NCBI GenBank assembly: GCA_050011775.1
Contig: JBEKIL010000001.1
Coordinates: forward strand, 310,001 to 374,000
Length of the DNA stretch: 64,000 bases
DNA from: CAVZMI01 sp050011775
GTDB lineage: Bacteria > Bacteroidota > Ignavibacteria > UBA10030 > CAVZMI01
Reading direction: 5' to 3'
Each line of letters opens with the position of its first letter. The stretch's first letter is position 1. A model generated the notes under the pieces. It searched no databases and was not told where the DNA came from. It saw only the letters and a program-made list of their open reading frames with translations. The position numbers were made by a program, and so were the translations under genes. Of this stretch, positions 23,965-33,416 are shown piece by piece.

Positions 23965-25278
23965 ATGAGTAATTTTTTGAAATCATTCTTTGAACTTGAT
24001 AAACTTGGAACAACAATCAAGCAAGAAATCGTCGCGGGCATAACGACGTTTGTTACGATGGCCTACATTATTATCGTCAATCCCAAAATCCTCGAAGCCG
24101 CCGGTATGCCTTTTGGGGCATCGATGGTTGCGACAATTCTCAGCGCTTTTTTCGGGACGATGGCGATCGGTTTGTATGCCAAACGTCCCTTTGCTATTGC
24201 ACCGTATATGGGAGAAAATGCGTTCATTGCATATACCGTTGTTCGCGTCATGGGATACAGCTGGCAGGTTGCACTTGGTGCAATATTTATTAGCGGAGTA
24301 TTGTTCACGATTCTCACACTCTTCAAAGTGCGAAGCTGGCTGGCCGATGCAATACCCGAATCATTGAAAATTGCCTTTGCTGTCGGCATTGGACTGTTCC
24401 TTGCCTTCATAGGTCTTAATGAGTGCGGCATTGTTCGAGTGGGTGTCGAGGGCGCACCGGTTCATACGGGGGACCTTCGCCAGTCGTCGGTGCTCCTTTC
24501 GATTTTTGGATTTCTTCTCATCGGATTTCTTATGATGCGCCGTGTACGTGGGGCGATTCTTATCGGCATAGTGAGTGTCACGATTCTTGCATTCTTCTTG
24601 GGAATTGTCCCGCTTCCGCAGAAGTGGATAAGTGTACCACCCGATATTACCCCGGTATTGTTTCATATGGACGTTGCTGGGGCATTGCAGTGGGGACTTT
24701 TTTCAGTGATCCTTACTGTATTTGTCATGGCTTTTCTTGATACCCTCGGTACTCTGATCGGTTTAGCGTACAAAGCGAATCTTCTTGATGAACATGGAAA
24801 TCTACCCGGGATTGAAAAGCCGATGTTGTGCGATGCGCTGGGAACGACGCTCGCTGCTATACTTGGAACATCAACGACGGGGGCATATATCGAATCGGCA
24901 ACAGGAATCGAAGCCGGTGGGAAATCAGGACTCACAGCGGTCGTGACCGCCGTTCTTTTTTTATTGGCTCTGTTTTTTGCACCATTTTTCACAGCTATTC
25001 CTGCGTTTGCCTATGGACCGTCGCTGATCATCGTCGGTGTCCTGATGATTACACCCATCACGCGTCTTCGATTCGATGATCTTACGGAAGCTATTCCTGT
25101 GTTTTGCGTTGTTGCATTAATGAGTTTTACTTATAATATTGGAATTGGAATGACAGCAGGTTTTGTAGCTTATCCACTCTTTAAAGTACTTTCGGGAAAA
25201 TTTTCGGAAATAAAACCGGGACTCTGGGTACTATCAGGATTATCCATTTTATTTTTTATCTTCTATCCCTATCGATGA
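23965..25278 (+). CDS. NCS2-family purine permease (AzgA type)
   Basis: 437 residues, about 12 or more membrane helices. The N-terminus DKLGTTIKQEIVAGITTFVTM and the motif GENAFIAYTVV are typical of the AzgA branch of adenine/guanine/hypoxanthine permeases. So are DTLGTLIGLAYKANLLDE and the loop TSTTGAYIESATGIEAGG. These import purine bases by proton symport; which base cannot be decided. Ribosome binding site AAGGGAG precedes the ATG. The 283-base stretch from 23682 contains the divergent trp promoter, a weak TATATT -10 at 23707-23712 and a 7-bp hairpin (ATTTGTC/GACAAAT, 23779-23799). I see no purine-riboswitch core in it. Confidence 0.9.
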   Translation: MSNFLKSFFELDKLGTTIKQEIVAGITTFVTMAYIIIVNPKILEAAGMPFGASMVATILSAFFGTMAIGLYAKRPFAIAPYMGENAFIAYTVVRVMGYSWQVALGAIFISGVLFTILTLFKVRSWLADAIPESLKIAFAVGIGLFLAFIGLNECGIVRVGVEGAPVHTGDLRQSSVLLSIFGFLLIGFLMMRRVRGAILIGIVSVTILAFFLGIVPLPQKWISVPPDITPVLFHMDVAGALQWGLFSVILTVFVMAFLDTLGTLIGLAYKANLLDEHGNLPGIEKPMLCDALGTTLAAILGTSTTGAYIESATGIEAGGKSGLTAVVTAVLFLLALFFAPFFTAIPAFAYGPSLIIVGVLMITPITRLRFDDLTEAIPVFCVVALMSFTYNIGIGMTAGFVAYPLFKVLSGKFSEIKPGLWVLSGLSILFFIFYPYR

Positions 25279-25327
25279 GTATCGACTCAATAATCGGTTA
25301 AATTAATCATTTGCCAGGAGATCGATC

Positions 25328-26599
25328 GTGGTCATCCCATATCGCTTACAAATTTCATATGTCTATGCTCCCATTTCAAATGCAATAATCATCGGAGTTA
25401 CATGCCTCTTATATTTTCTTACAACATATTCTATCGTTCCTGAATCTATTACAGAGTCGATGGTATTGCAGGATTGGAGTTTTAGTGGTTTGCTCGGTTG
25501 CATGTTTCTGCACGGCGGTCTTTTTCATCTTATCGGGAACATGCTGTTTCTCTGGGTATTTGGGAATGCGATCAATTCTGTTGTTGGAAATATCTGGTAT
25601 ACTTTTGTGTATCTCTTTCTTGGCCTATGCGCGTCATCGACACATCTTTTCTTTAGCGATATTCCAGCCATCGGGGCGAGCGGTGCTGTGAACGGTATCA
25701 TTGGTATGTCACTTGTTTTATTTCCGGTTAATAAGCTCGAATGTATTTTTCTTTTCGGATTTATTGGTGCCGGATTTAAAGTATATGGTTATATGATGGT
25801 AGGGTTATGGTTCGTCTTTGATATTGTTGGAGCTGTTTCAGGGGGAGGTGAGATCGCATACTGGGCCCACGTCGGTGGTTTTATCTCGGGTATGGCCATG
25901 GCTACAATATTACTGGCGTACAATAAAATTGCATCATATGATCGGACACTCTTTGATATTGCTACAGGCCGTGGAAAAGAAGAAGAACCACACGGGTACC
26001 TATCTCCAGAATCAAAAGATTATGGAAATCGAGTGGTGGAGGTAGCCCAGTCGATTACAAAAAATGATTTCTCAAGTAGCGATGCGTTAACTTACGATCC
26101 TTTCACAGATAGCTACGTTCAGAAAGAACAAATCGAAACGTCAACTGTACCATCGGTTGCAGAACCACTTCCGGATATGGATCGGCCACCTTTGCCAGAA
26201 CCTTCTGTAACATCTTTTATATCTCAGAAAACTCCTGATATCCCACCTTCTGCTGATGTCCCGGTTCCTGTATTACCGGAGGGAGTAAAACCGTTGCCCG
26301 TTCTTTCATTACGACTCCTTCGTATTCTACGTGAAAATAATAAGTGCACTTGTTTCATTGTGAACGAAGGAGACGAACTGGAGAGTGTATCGGTTGAGTC
26401 CCCGGATGTTGTTGGTACGGAAATCTATCCCAATAAAATATTCAAGAAAAAAGAGCCGGGATGGATAAAATTAACTTACCCGGAGGGGTATGTCCCTAAA
26501 CAGCTATCGTTTACCCTCACGTGTCGTGGTGGTATCAGTGGGATGTTTCAAACCCGGCTCACGATTAATGAGACATCAAAAAAGATAGTGGAAGAATAG
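25328..26599 (+). CDS. Rhomboid-family intramembrane protease with long C-terminal domain
   Basis: 423 residues, GTG start with AGGAG 10 bases upstream. Residues 1-210 hold six or more membrane helices with rhomboid motifs. These are HGGLFHLIGNMLFLWVFG (oxyanion-side His/Asn), the nucleophile Ser in GASGAVNGIIGM, and the catalytic His in YWAHVGGFISG. Active rhomboids cleave membrane helices of single-pass proteins. Residues 210-423 form a soluble part. It has a Pro-rich low-complexity linker (PLPDMDRPPLPEP) and a final domain of about 110 residues (LSLRLLRILRENNKC... to the C-terminus) that I do not recognise. The linker and domain are not part of standard rhomboids. Confidence 0.85.
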   Translation: MVIPYRLQISYVYAPISNAIIIGVTCLLYFLTTYSIVPESITESMVLQDWSFSGLLGCMFLHGGLFHLIGNMLFLWVFGNAINSVVGNIWYTFVYLFLGLCASSTHLFFSDIPAIGASGAVNGIIGMSLVLFPVNKLECIFLFGFIGAGFKVYGYMMVGLWFVFDIVGAVSGGGEIAYWAHVGGFISGMAMATILLAYNKIASYDRTLFDIATGRGKEEEPHGYLSPESKDYGNRVVEVAQSITKNDFSSSDALTYDPFTDSYVQKEQIETSTVPSVAEPLPDMDRPPLPEPSVTSFISQKTPDIPPSADVPVPVLPEGVKPLPVLSLRLLRILRENNKCTCFIVNEGDELESVSVESPDVVGTEIYPNKIFKKKEPGWIKLTYPEGYVPKQLSFTLTCRGGISGMFQTRLTINETSKKIVEE

Positions 26600-26650
26600 T
26601 CCTGCCTCTGAAATTAATATGTGAAGTTACATCCACTGTGTTAATATTTT

Positions 26651-27517
26651 ATGAGAAAAGTCCCTCTCCTTGGCGCCCATATGTCCATTGCTGGCGGCAT
26701 TCATACAGCCTTTGACCGGGGAGAAAAAATCGGCTGCAAGACGATGCAGGTTTTTACAAAAAACAGTAGCCAGTGGTTCGGAAAATCGCTGACAGAGGAA
26801 GATATTCGGCAGTACGAAGAGAAAGCGAAAAAATCATTAATCACACCTGTCATTGCGCACGATTGTTATCTAATCAATCTCTGTGCTAAAAATGCATCGA
26901 TCTTAAAGAAATCAAGGGATGCCTTACTCGATGAATTACAGCGTTGTCAGGCGCTTGGCATTCTCTACCTGAATTTTCATCCCGGCTCGCATATGGGTCT
27001 TGGAGAAAAAGAAGGAATACAAAAAATTGCAGAGTCGATCAATCTCATACATGAAAAAACCAAAGAGTTTTCAGTGAAGAGTGTACTGGAGACAACGGCC
27101 GGTCAGGGGACTGCCCTCGGCTATACCTTTGAACAGTTGCAGGCAATAATCGAGCTGGTAGAAGAAAAAAAGCGAATCGGAGTGTGTATTGATACATGTC
27201 ATGTCTTTGCCGCAGGATATGATATCGGTACGGAAGAAGGATATGAAAAAACATTTCATGAATTTGATGAAGTAATCGGTTTTGACCGGCTGGTTGCATT
27301 TCATGTCAATGATTCAAAGAAAGGACTTGGTTCTCGTATCGACCGGCATGAGCATATTGGTAAAGGAACGATCGGTATTAAAGGATTTTCATTACTCATG
27401 AATGATCAGCGTTTCCAGGATATTCCTAAAATTCTCGAGACGCCGAAAAGTGAGGATATGCATGAAGATATGGAGAATCTCAAGGTGCTGGAGGGTTTAG
27501 TCGAATTCAATTTGTAA
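26651..27517 (+). CDS. nfo: Endonuclease IV (AP endonuclease)
   Basis: 288 residues, a TIM-barrel trinuclear zinc enzyme of base-excision repair that cuts 5' to abasic sites. Zinc ligands are visible in family order: LGAHMSIAGG, NFHPGSHMG, LETTAGQGTALG, GVCIDTCHVFAAGYD, FHVNDSKKGLGSRIDRHEHIGKG, and ETPK. The last 11 bases overlap tail-to-tail with the histidine kinase gene on the other strand. Confidence 0.95.
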   Translation: MRKVPLLGAHMSIAGGIHTAFDRGEKIGCKTMQVFTKNSSQWFGKSLTEEDIRQYEEKAKKSLITPVIAHDCYLINLCAKNASILKKSRDALLDELQRCQALGILYLNFHPGSHMGLGEKEGIQKIAESINLIHEKTKEFSVKSVLETTAGQGTALGYTFEQLQAIIELVEEKKRIGVCIDTCHVFAAGYDIGTEEGYEKTFHEFDEVIGFDRLVAFHVNDSKKGLGSRIDRHEHIGKGTIGIKGFSLLMNDQRFQDIPKILETPKSEDMHEDMENLKVLEGLVEFNL

Positions 27518-28625
27518 CCACTTTAGGGAAACGCAAGCGTGCGGTGGTGCCTTTACCTTCCACGCTATCGAATGCGAGGACAACTTTATTCATTTCTGCT
27601 AAACTTCTAGCTATGTAGAGGCCGAGGCCGATTCCCTGCTGTTCGAATTTTCTTCTATCCACCTGATAAAATTTCTCGACGATTTTTGGAAGTTCAGTAA
27701 CAGGGATACCCCGGCCGTGATCTTCTACACTGACGGTCCACGAGATTCCATCATCGGTAATCCGGCAATGGACGGTAGAGCCTGCAGGACTGAATTTTAC
27801 TGCATTTTCGAGCAGACAGCGGAGAATTTCAAATATGTGCTTCTGACATATCCTTACCATAAAGCAACCGTGGGGAATTTCCTGTGCGATTGTGATCGAA
27901 CGTTCGGTTGCCAGTGGTGTCGCATCGGTGATTGACGCCGTGATGATTTCGGAAAGTTCGTACTCGTTGACCCGGGCGTTATATTCTTTCTGCGTTTCAC
28001 CGGCCTCGATTGCCGAGGCCAGTAAAAATGATTCGACAAGGCGCTGTAGACGCGTTCCCCCCTCTTTTATCATGGCGACAAATTGCTGCATTTCCTCCGG
28101 GCCGAATTGCATCGATGCATCGGCGAGCATGTCTGTTGTGCTATTGATCAATGTCAGCGGAGTACGGAATTCATGCGTGAGGACCTGTATCAGATGGTTT
28201 TTTAGTTCCGCAATTTGATCGGTGGTCGAGACCCGGATCTCGCCGGCGCGTTTCAGTTTACCGCGAATGCTCGAAAGCAACAACCGTGCATCAACCGGCT
28301 TGATGAGGTAATCATCGACACCGAGTTCACGGCCGCGGACGACGCTCTCCACATCGGAAAATCCGGTGAGAAAGATAAACGGAACATGCTGCATATTTTC
28401 ACGATTCCGTAATGCGGCATAGAAATCAAACCCGTTCATCTCCGGCATATGAATATCTGAAACAACTATATCGGGCGTATATCTCTCAAGCAGAGAAAGA
28501 GCTTCGACACCGTTAAGTGCACGCACAACGGAAAATCCCGAATTTTCTAGTAGTGTGGCCATTACATCTAATATTTCGGCGTTGTCTTCAACCAATATGA
28601 CGAGCGGTTGCTGTTTGTCTGCCAT
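27507..28625 (-). CDS. Hybrid response regulator-histidine kinase (REC-HisKA-HATPase)
   Basis: 372 residues. Residues 1-125 are a receiver domain (VEDN acidic pair, phospho-acceptor Asp in DIVVSDIHMPEMNG, Thr/Lys switch in FLTGFSD and YLIKPVD). Residues ~140-210 are HisKA with H-box LTHEFRTPLTLI, and ~250-370 are HATPase_c with LLENAVKF (N-box), VEDHGRGIP and GIGLGLYIARS (G-boxes). No sensor or membrane domain is present, so it is a cytoplasmic relay kinase that probably receives phosphate or signals from another protein. It is the last gene of the run starting at yicC, 25 bases after the amidase-like gene. Confidence 0.92.
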   Translation of the reverse strand: MADKQQPLVILVEDNAEILDVMATLLENSGFSVVRALNGVEALSLLERYTPDIVVSDIHMPEMNGFDFYAALRNRENMQHVPFIFLTGFSDVESVVRGRELGVDDYLIKPVDARLLLSSIRGKLKRAGEIRVSTTDQIAELKNHLIQVLTHEFRTPLTLINSTTDMLADASMQFGPEEMQQFVAMIKEGGTRLQRLVESFLLASAIEAGETQKEYNARVNEYELSEIITASITDATPLATERSITIAQEIPHGCFMVRICQKHIFEILRCLLENAVKFSPAGSTVHCRITDDGISWTVSVEDHGRGIPVTELPKIVEKFYQVDRRKFEQQGIGLGLYIARSLAEMNKVVLAFDSVEGKGTTARLRFPKVVTN

Positions 28626-28650
28626 AGCCTGTCCGCCATGATTTCAAGAA

Positions 28651-29559
28651 TTAATGTACAACAGGCTCGAGCGGCCGGGCAATAATAATCCCTGTCTGTC
28701 GGCTGTTTTTTGCACAATAATCATGTAACGAGAGTTCTGTGATCTGGACTTTTGTTCCAGGAACAGGGGCGTGCAGCAAGTGTATCGTACCATCTTCTTT
28801 TCGAAATGCAATCCCCGTGTGTGAAATATCCATTCCTTCAATGTTCGTTGTAAAAGCGAGAATATCCCCGTGTCGGATCTTTGCTGAAATCCTGTCGATG
28901 TTGTCTTTAGGAATGTATCGAAGCCTTCGCCTACTGATTTCTTTTTCCTGATGTTGAATTGTCACGAAAAATTTGTTCTCAGCCAACTGCTTGTATAATG
29001 CCCGGTGAGTTGTCATGAAATTAATTTTTCGGACAATTTTCCCGCTGAAATGTCCTCCCACATCTGCCGTAACGTTTTTCACAACACCCTTCTTCTCGTT
29101 GTCAAATATCCAATCGCTAAAATAGTGCAGGCGGCTTGGATATTTATCAATGACTCCTGCACGATATCGAATATATTGTAGCTGCCGGCAGTATGCTTCG
29201 TACGTTGTCGTGTTCAACTCTACACATCGTGCAAATGCCAGAGCATTTTCACAGAGGGTTACACAATCAAGACCCTGTAAATGAATCACAAGATGTTCTT
29301 CACCCCCCTCATCAAGAACATTCGCTTGATAAACAGTTCCAATAAATGTCAGGCCGATAGATGCCACAACTTCCCCAATCGGCTTTTCATATAATTTATT
29401 ATCGACAGCATAAGAGAATTTCTTTATACAGAGGGTAGTATTTTCATCGGAGGAATTTTCGTTCTTCGGCCGAAACAATAAGGGTTTCAGAACAATACTG
29501 CCAATTGTCGCATAAGCAGCTTGTCTGGTAAATTTTCGCCGTGTAATTTTTTGAGCCAA
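28651..29559 (-). CDS. DUF1460 amidase-like secreted protein, possible Tat substrate
   Basis: About 302 residues. The domain matches the DUF1460 family, whose structures resemble NlpC/P60-type N-acetylmuramoyl-L-alanine amidases. The likely nucleophile is a Cys in HLQGLDCVTLCENALAFA, with His in MDISHTGIAF and a late His in LLHAPVPG. A twin-arginine motif (TRRKFT) directly precedes a moderately hydrophobic stretch (AAYATIGSIVL), suggesting Tat export. The in-frame ORF extends to 29664 inside dnaB. I chose the TTG at 29559 (MAQKITRRKF), 13 bases after the dnaB stop, as the likeliest start; no ATG is available there. It presumably acts on cell-wall peptides. Confidence 0.75.
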   Translation of the reverse strand: MAQKITRRKFTRQAAYATIGSIVLKPLLFRPKNENSSDENTTLCIKKFSYAVDNKLYEKPIGEVVASIGLTFIGTVYQANVLDEGGEEHLVIHLQGLDCVTLCENALAFARCVELNTTTYEAYCRQLQYIRYRAGVIDKYPSRLHYFSDWIFDNEKKGVVKNVTADVGGHFSGKIVRKINFMTTHRALYKQLAENKFFVTIQHQEKEISRRRLRYIPKDNIDRISAKIRHGDILAFTTNIEGMDISHTGIAFRKEDGTIHLLHAPVPGTKVQITELSLHDYCAKNSRQTGIIIARPLEPVVH

Positions 29560-29572
29560 GATGAAGAAGATC

Positions 29573-31018
29573 TTAGAATGGAGTTTCAGGTGCGTCCGGA
29601 GCTGCCGTAGGTGCAAATGTCGCTTCTGAATATTGTGTAAAGGCCATGTTCTCGAAACGTGCATATTGTTTGATGAATGACAGTTTACATGTCCCTGTCG
29701 GGCCGTTGCGTTGTTTCCCTATGATAATTTCGGCCATACCCTCAGTCGATTCATGATCCTTCGTTTCATTAATCCCAAACATTTCAGGACGGTGAACGAA
29801 CATAACGACATCTGCATCCTGTTCTATCGAGCCGCTCTCGCGAAGATCGGACAGGACCGGTCTCTTATCACCGCGCGCTTCCACAGCACGGTTAAGCTGT
29901 GAAAGAGCAACTACGGGAATGTTTAATTCTTTTGCCAGTGCTTTCAGCGATCTGGAGATAGACGATATTTCCTGTTCACGGCTCTGAGCGTTTTTCGGAC
30001 CCTGCATGAGCTGGAGATAGTCGACGATAACCATGCCGATGTTCGTTTCGGCTCTAAGACGTCGTGCCTTTGCGCGAAGTTCAAGAATGCCGAGGCCGGG
30101 TGTATCGTCGATGAATATTTTTGCCTGGGCAAGCTTGCCGACACGGGTACTGAGGTTCCGCCATTGATCATCGGCGAGTCGGCCCGTTCGAACATGGTGA
30201 GCATCGACGCGCGCTTCTGCGCAGATCAGACGCATGACGAGCTGCTGGGACGACATTTCAAGGCTGAAAAAACCGATCGGGATATTATGATCGATTGCCG
30301 CATTGCGAGCGATTGAAAGGGCAAGAGCTGTTTTTCCCTGTGAAGGTCTTCCCGCAATGATAACAAGATCTGAAGACTGGAATCCACCCGTGATGTCATC
30401 GATCTGTGCAAACCCGGAAGGAACTCCCGTTACGCCGCTGTGTTTTCCATGAATGCTTTCGAGCATTTCCATTGTTTTAAAAATGGCTTCCTTCATCGGC
30501 AGGAAAGATTTTTTCAGGCGGCTGTCGGAGATCTGGAATATCTTTTGTTCAGCGTCGTCGAGAAGAGCAAATGCGTCTTCGGTATCCTGGAACGCACGGG
30601 TTGAAATTTCGGACGTGGAGGTAATAAGATTACGTAATAAAGACTTTTCAAGAATAATGCGGGCATGAAACTCTATATTCGCCGACGAGGTTACTTTCAT
30701 TGTCAGTTCGGTAATATAAATTTCGCCTCCGATCTGATCGAGTTGTCCGCGACGGCGAAGTTCTTCAATAACCGTGATGACGTCGGCCGGTTCGCTTCGT
30801 TCAAAGAGTGTAATGATTGCCTGGAAAATTTTCCGGTGAGCCTCTTTATAGAATGCATCGTCTGTGAGTACTTCGATAACCTTGGCTATGGACGATTTAT
30901 CAAGAAGCATCGCTCCGAGGACCGCGGCCTCGATATCGACAGCCTGCGGGGGAACACGACCTGAAGCATGTTCCGTTTCGAAACGGCCTTCAACGGGTAT
31001 GCGTCGTATTTCAGCCAT
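29573..31018 (-). CDS. dnaB: Replicative DNA helicase DnaB
   Basis: About 481 residues. N-terminal domain (PPQAVDIEAAVLGAMLLDKSS), then a RecA-type motor with Walker A AGRPSQGKTALALSI, Walker B GMVIVDYLQLMQG and DLRESGSIEQDADVVMFVHR. Unwinds DNA as a hexamer at the replication fork. The ATG at 31018 (MAEIRRIP) overlaps the stop of the upstream UDG gene and has GGAG 11 bases upstream; an ATG at 31036 is the alternative. No intein is present. Its position in an operon with gmk and a uracil-DNA glycosylase links replication, nucleotide supply and repair. Confidence 0.96.
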   Translation of the reverse strand: MAEIRRIPVEGRFETEHASGRVPPQAVDIEAAVLGAMLLDKSSIAKVIEVLTDDAFYKEAHRKIFQAIITLFERSEPADVITVIEELRRRGQLDQIGGEIYITELTMKVTSSANIEFHARIILEKSLLRNLITSTSEISTRAFQDTEDAFALLDDAEQKIFQISDSRLKKSFLPMKEAIFKTMEMLESIHGKHSGVTGVPSGFAQIDDITGGFQSSDLVIIAGRPSQGKTALALSIARNAAIDHNIPIGFFSLEMSSQQLVMRLICAEARVDAHHVRTGRLADDQWRNLSTRVGKLAQAKIFIDDTPGLGILELRAKARRLRAETNIGMVIVDYLQLMQGPKNAQSREQEISSISRSLKALAKELNIPVVALSQLNRAVEARGDKRPVLSDLRESGSIEQDADVVMFVHRPEMFGINETKDHESTEGMAEIIIGKQRNGPTGTCKLSFIKQYARFENMAFTQYSEATFAPTAAPDAPETPF

Positions 31019-31799
31019 GTGATTGATTCGCTCCATTTATACTTTCATCGTACAGTTTACGAAATTGCTGAACATCTTCCCATGTCGGTCGTTTCCAATT
31101 CGGGTTTCGCAATAATGCTGCAGGATGATAAGTGACCATCATCGGGATTCCATGATAGGAATGAATCGTTCCCCTCAACTCACCGAGTCCCCGTGTTGTC
31201 TTAAGAAGAGTCTGACCTGCTATTCGTCCAACAGCAAGGATCATTATCGGACGGATCAGTTCGAGCTGCTTCCAGAGATATGGCTCGCATTGTTCAACCT
31301 CTTCAGGTAAAGGATCGCGATTATTTGGCGGACGGCACTTTAAAATATTGCAGATAAATACTTCTTCCCGTTTGAATTTGATCGCTTCAAGAATTTTGTT
31401 GAGAAGTTGTCCGGCGCGACCCACAAAAGGCTCGCCCTGCGCATCTTCATCGGCTCCCGGGGCTTCGCCGATGACAACCACTTTTGCCTGCGAATTTCCA
31501 ACGCCAAACACAAAATTGGTCCGCGTTGCACCAAGGGGACATTTCACGCATGTGCAAATTTGTTGATTGAGTCCATCGAGCGATGGGGCGACTGTCCATG
31601 GCTCATCGGGATAGCGTATATTGGGAAAGAGAAGGGCTTCCTCTGCATGAATCGGTTGTGCAGATTTTTTCGGTTGTCCCGACTTTGATTCCGGATAAAG
31701 AATATTGCCGAAAAGATCTTGCTCTTGCATGAGAAACCTCTGCACATCTGTAAGAAGCGACGTCAATTCTGATTGAAGCTTGGTTTCGTCGTCGGCCAT
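31011..31799 (-). CDS. Family 4 uracil-DNA glycosylase
   Basis: 262 residues. An Fe-S family-4 enzyme that removes uracil from DNA. The catalytic motif is VIGEAPGADEDAQGEPFVG and motif 2 is YHPAALLRNP. Cluster cysteines appear in CTCVKCPLG, NILKCRPPNNRDP and EQCEPYL. The first ~75 residues are an extension, acidic/hydrophobic (ELTSLLTDVQRFLM), often seen in DNA-polymerase-related UDGs of this family. It overlaps the dnaB start and lies 14 bases after coaBC. Confidence 0.93.
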   Translation of the reverse strand: MADDETKLQSELTSLLTDVQRFLMQEQDLFGNILYPESKSGQPKKSAQPIHAEEALLFPNIRYPDEPWTVAPSLDGLNQQICTCVKCPLGATRTNFVFGVGNSQAKVVVIGEAPGADEDAQGEPFVGRAGQLLNKILEAIKFKREEVFICNILKCRPPNNRDPLPEEVEQCEPYLWKQLELIRPIMILAVGRIAGQTLLKTTRGLGELRGTIHSYHGIPMMVTYHPAALLRNPNWKRPTWEDVQQFRKLYDESINGANQSHG

Positions 31800-31813
31800 C
31801 CTATGGAATTCCG

Positions 31814-33040
31814 TTACCGTGATTGTGAGAAAAGTGATGATACCTTATCAAGAATAATTGTTGCCACATCGAACTTTGACATCTTTTCGAATTTTTCCAC
31901 CGTCCCTTTACGATCGATGATTGTCACGACGTTTGTCTCTGATCCGAAGGCGGCTCCTTCGACGAGCGGGTTGTTCACAACGATAAGGTCAAGGTTTTTG
32001 TTTTGCAGTTTTGACTGTGCCTCAGCGACTTCGTTGTGGGTTTCGAGAGCGAATCCGACAAGAACTGTTTTATTTTTTTTCTTGCCGAGAGCAGTAAGAA
32101 TATCCTCTGTTTTTTTTAAATGGAGTGATAATTCATTGCTTCCGATCTCCTGTTTCTTAAGTTTGTGATCTGCGACAGTAGTCGGTGTGTAATCGGCAAC
32201 AGCAGCGGCCATGATGACGGCATCGTATTCATTTGCAAGCGGGAGAATTGTTGTTGACATCTCGTGTGCCGTCCGGACATTGATGCGCCGGACGTGTCGT
32301 GGTGTTTCAAGTACAACCGGACCGCTCACCAGTGTAACGTCAGCACCGCGTTGTGCGGCGGCATTTGCTATAGCGTAGCCCATTTTACCGGAGGAAAGGT
32401 TTCCGATAAATCGTACAGGATCGATTGGTTCGTATGTCGGTCCGGCTGTTACAAGTATTTTTTTCCCGCGGAGATTCTGGTGTGTTTTTTCAAGGATATT
32501 GTCGATAAAACCGACGATAATATCCAGCTCAGGTAACCGTCCGGGACCTTCGAGTCCGCTCGCAAGTGCTCCGCTTTCAGGATTAAGAATATGAATTCCC
32601 CGTTCGCGCAGGAGCGCAATGTTATGCTGTGTCGCTTCATGCCGGTACATATCGACATCCATCGATGGTGCAATCGCCAGAGGACACCGAAGCGCGAGAA
32701 CCAGCGTTGTCAACGCGTTATCGGCAACTCCATAGGCAATTTTTGCAATTGTATTTGCCGACGCCGGGGCAATCAGCATGAGATCCGCCCAGAGTGCTGT
32801 TTCGATATGCTCGGTTGTTACCTTAACGTTCCCGGCTTTTTCGGGTGGCCATAGTGTCGTCAACACGTCATGTTGTGAGAGTGCCGAGAGTACGATCGGT
32901 GTGACAAACTTGGTGGCGGAAGAGGTCATGACAATATGAACTTCTGCGCCTGCTTTTTTCAAATCTCGGACGAGCCACGGCATTTTGTATGATGCGATAC
33001 CGCCTGTGATGCCGAGTAGTATTTTCTTCCCGGCTAGCAT
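31814..33040 (-). CDS. coaBC: Bifunctional phosphopantothenoylcysteine decarboxylase/synthetase
   Basis: 408 residues joining two coenzyme A biosynthesis steps. Residues ~1-180 are the FMN-dependent decarboxylase CoaC (GITGGIASYKMPWLVRDLKK, LIAPASANTIAKIA, SMDVDMYRH). Residues ~190-400 are the CTP-dependent synthetase CoaB (VTAGPTYEPIDPVRFIGNLS, SSGKMGYAIANAAAQRGADV, AAAVADYTP). The neighbours gmk-rpoZ-coaBC form a conserved order in many bacteria. Confidence 0.95.
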   Translation of the reverse strand: MLAGKKILLGITGGIASYKMPWLVRDLKKAGAEVHIVMTSSATKFVTPIVLSALSQHDVLTTLWPPEKAGNVKVTTEHIETALWADLMLIAPASANTIAKIAYGVADNALTTLVLALRCPLAIAPSMDVDMYRHEATQHNIALLRERGIHILNPESGALASGLEGPGRLPELDIIVGFIDNILEKTHQNLRGKKILVTAGPTYEPIDPVRFIGNLSSGKMGYAIANAAAQRGADVTLVSGPVVLETPRHVRRINVRTAHEMSTTILPLANEYDAVIMAAAVADYTPTTVADHKLKKQEIGSNELSLHLKKTEDILTALGKKKNKTVLVGFALETHNEVAEAQSKLQNKNLDLIVVNNPLVEGAAFGSETNVVTIIDRKGTVEKFEKMSKFDVATIILDKVSSLFSQSR

Positions 33041-33048
33041 GCTTGAAA

Positions 33049-33372
33049 TTATTCTTCCTCGGTCGTTTTTTCCGGCTCTTCTTCGGCTTCTTTGTATCGA
33101 AATTCCAGCTTATTTGCCATTGTTTCTTCGAGGGAAATCTCCGTCGGTTTGGGACGTTTTTCAAATTCGAGGCTGATTTTCAGTTGATCCGGATTAGCGT
33201 CGACTTCTTCATCGGTCTCTGTCTTAGTTTGAATTAATTCGATGCGTTGATTGAATTCTAACTTATTCTCTTCATTGATTTGCCGGGCACGCTTTGACAT
33301 CAGGACAATTGCTTCGTAGATGTTTTCGGCTTTGCTCTCAAGTTCTTTCAAATCAACTGGCTTGATGGGCAT
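33049..33372 (-). CDS. rpoZ: RNA polymerase omega subunit
   Basis: 107 residues. Rpb6/omega fold with the core NIYEAIVLMSKRARQINEE. A long acidic, charged C-terminal half ends AEEEPEKTTEEE, as is common in FCB-group omegas. It has a strong GGAG ribosome binding site and sits between gmk and coaBC, which confirms the identification. Omega stabilises beta' and can mediate (p)ppGpp effects. Confidence 0.85.
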   Translation of the reverse strand: MPIKPVDLKELESKAENIYEAIVLMSKRARQINEENKLEFNQRIELIQTKTETDEEVDANPDQLKISLEFEKRPKPTEISLEETMANKLEFRYKEAEEEPEKTTEEE

Positions 33373-33416
33373 AGCGTTCTCCTCTGTTAATAATTATAAT
33401 TGATAAAACAGTTTCT

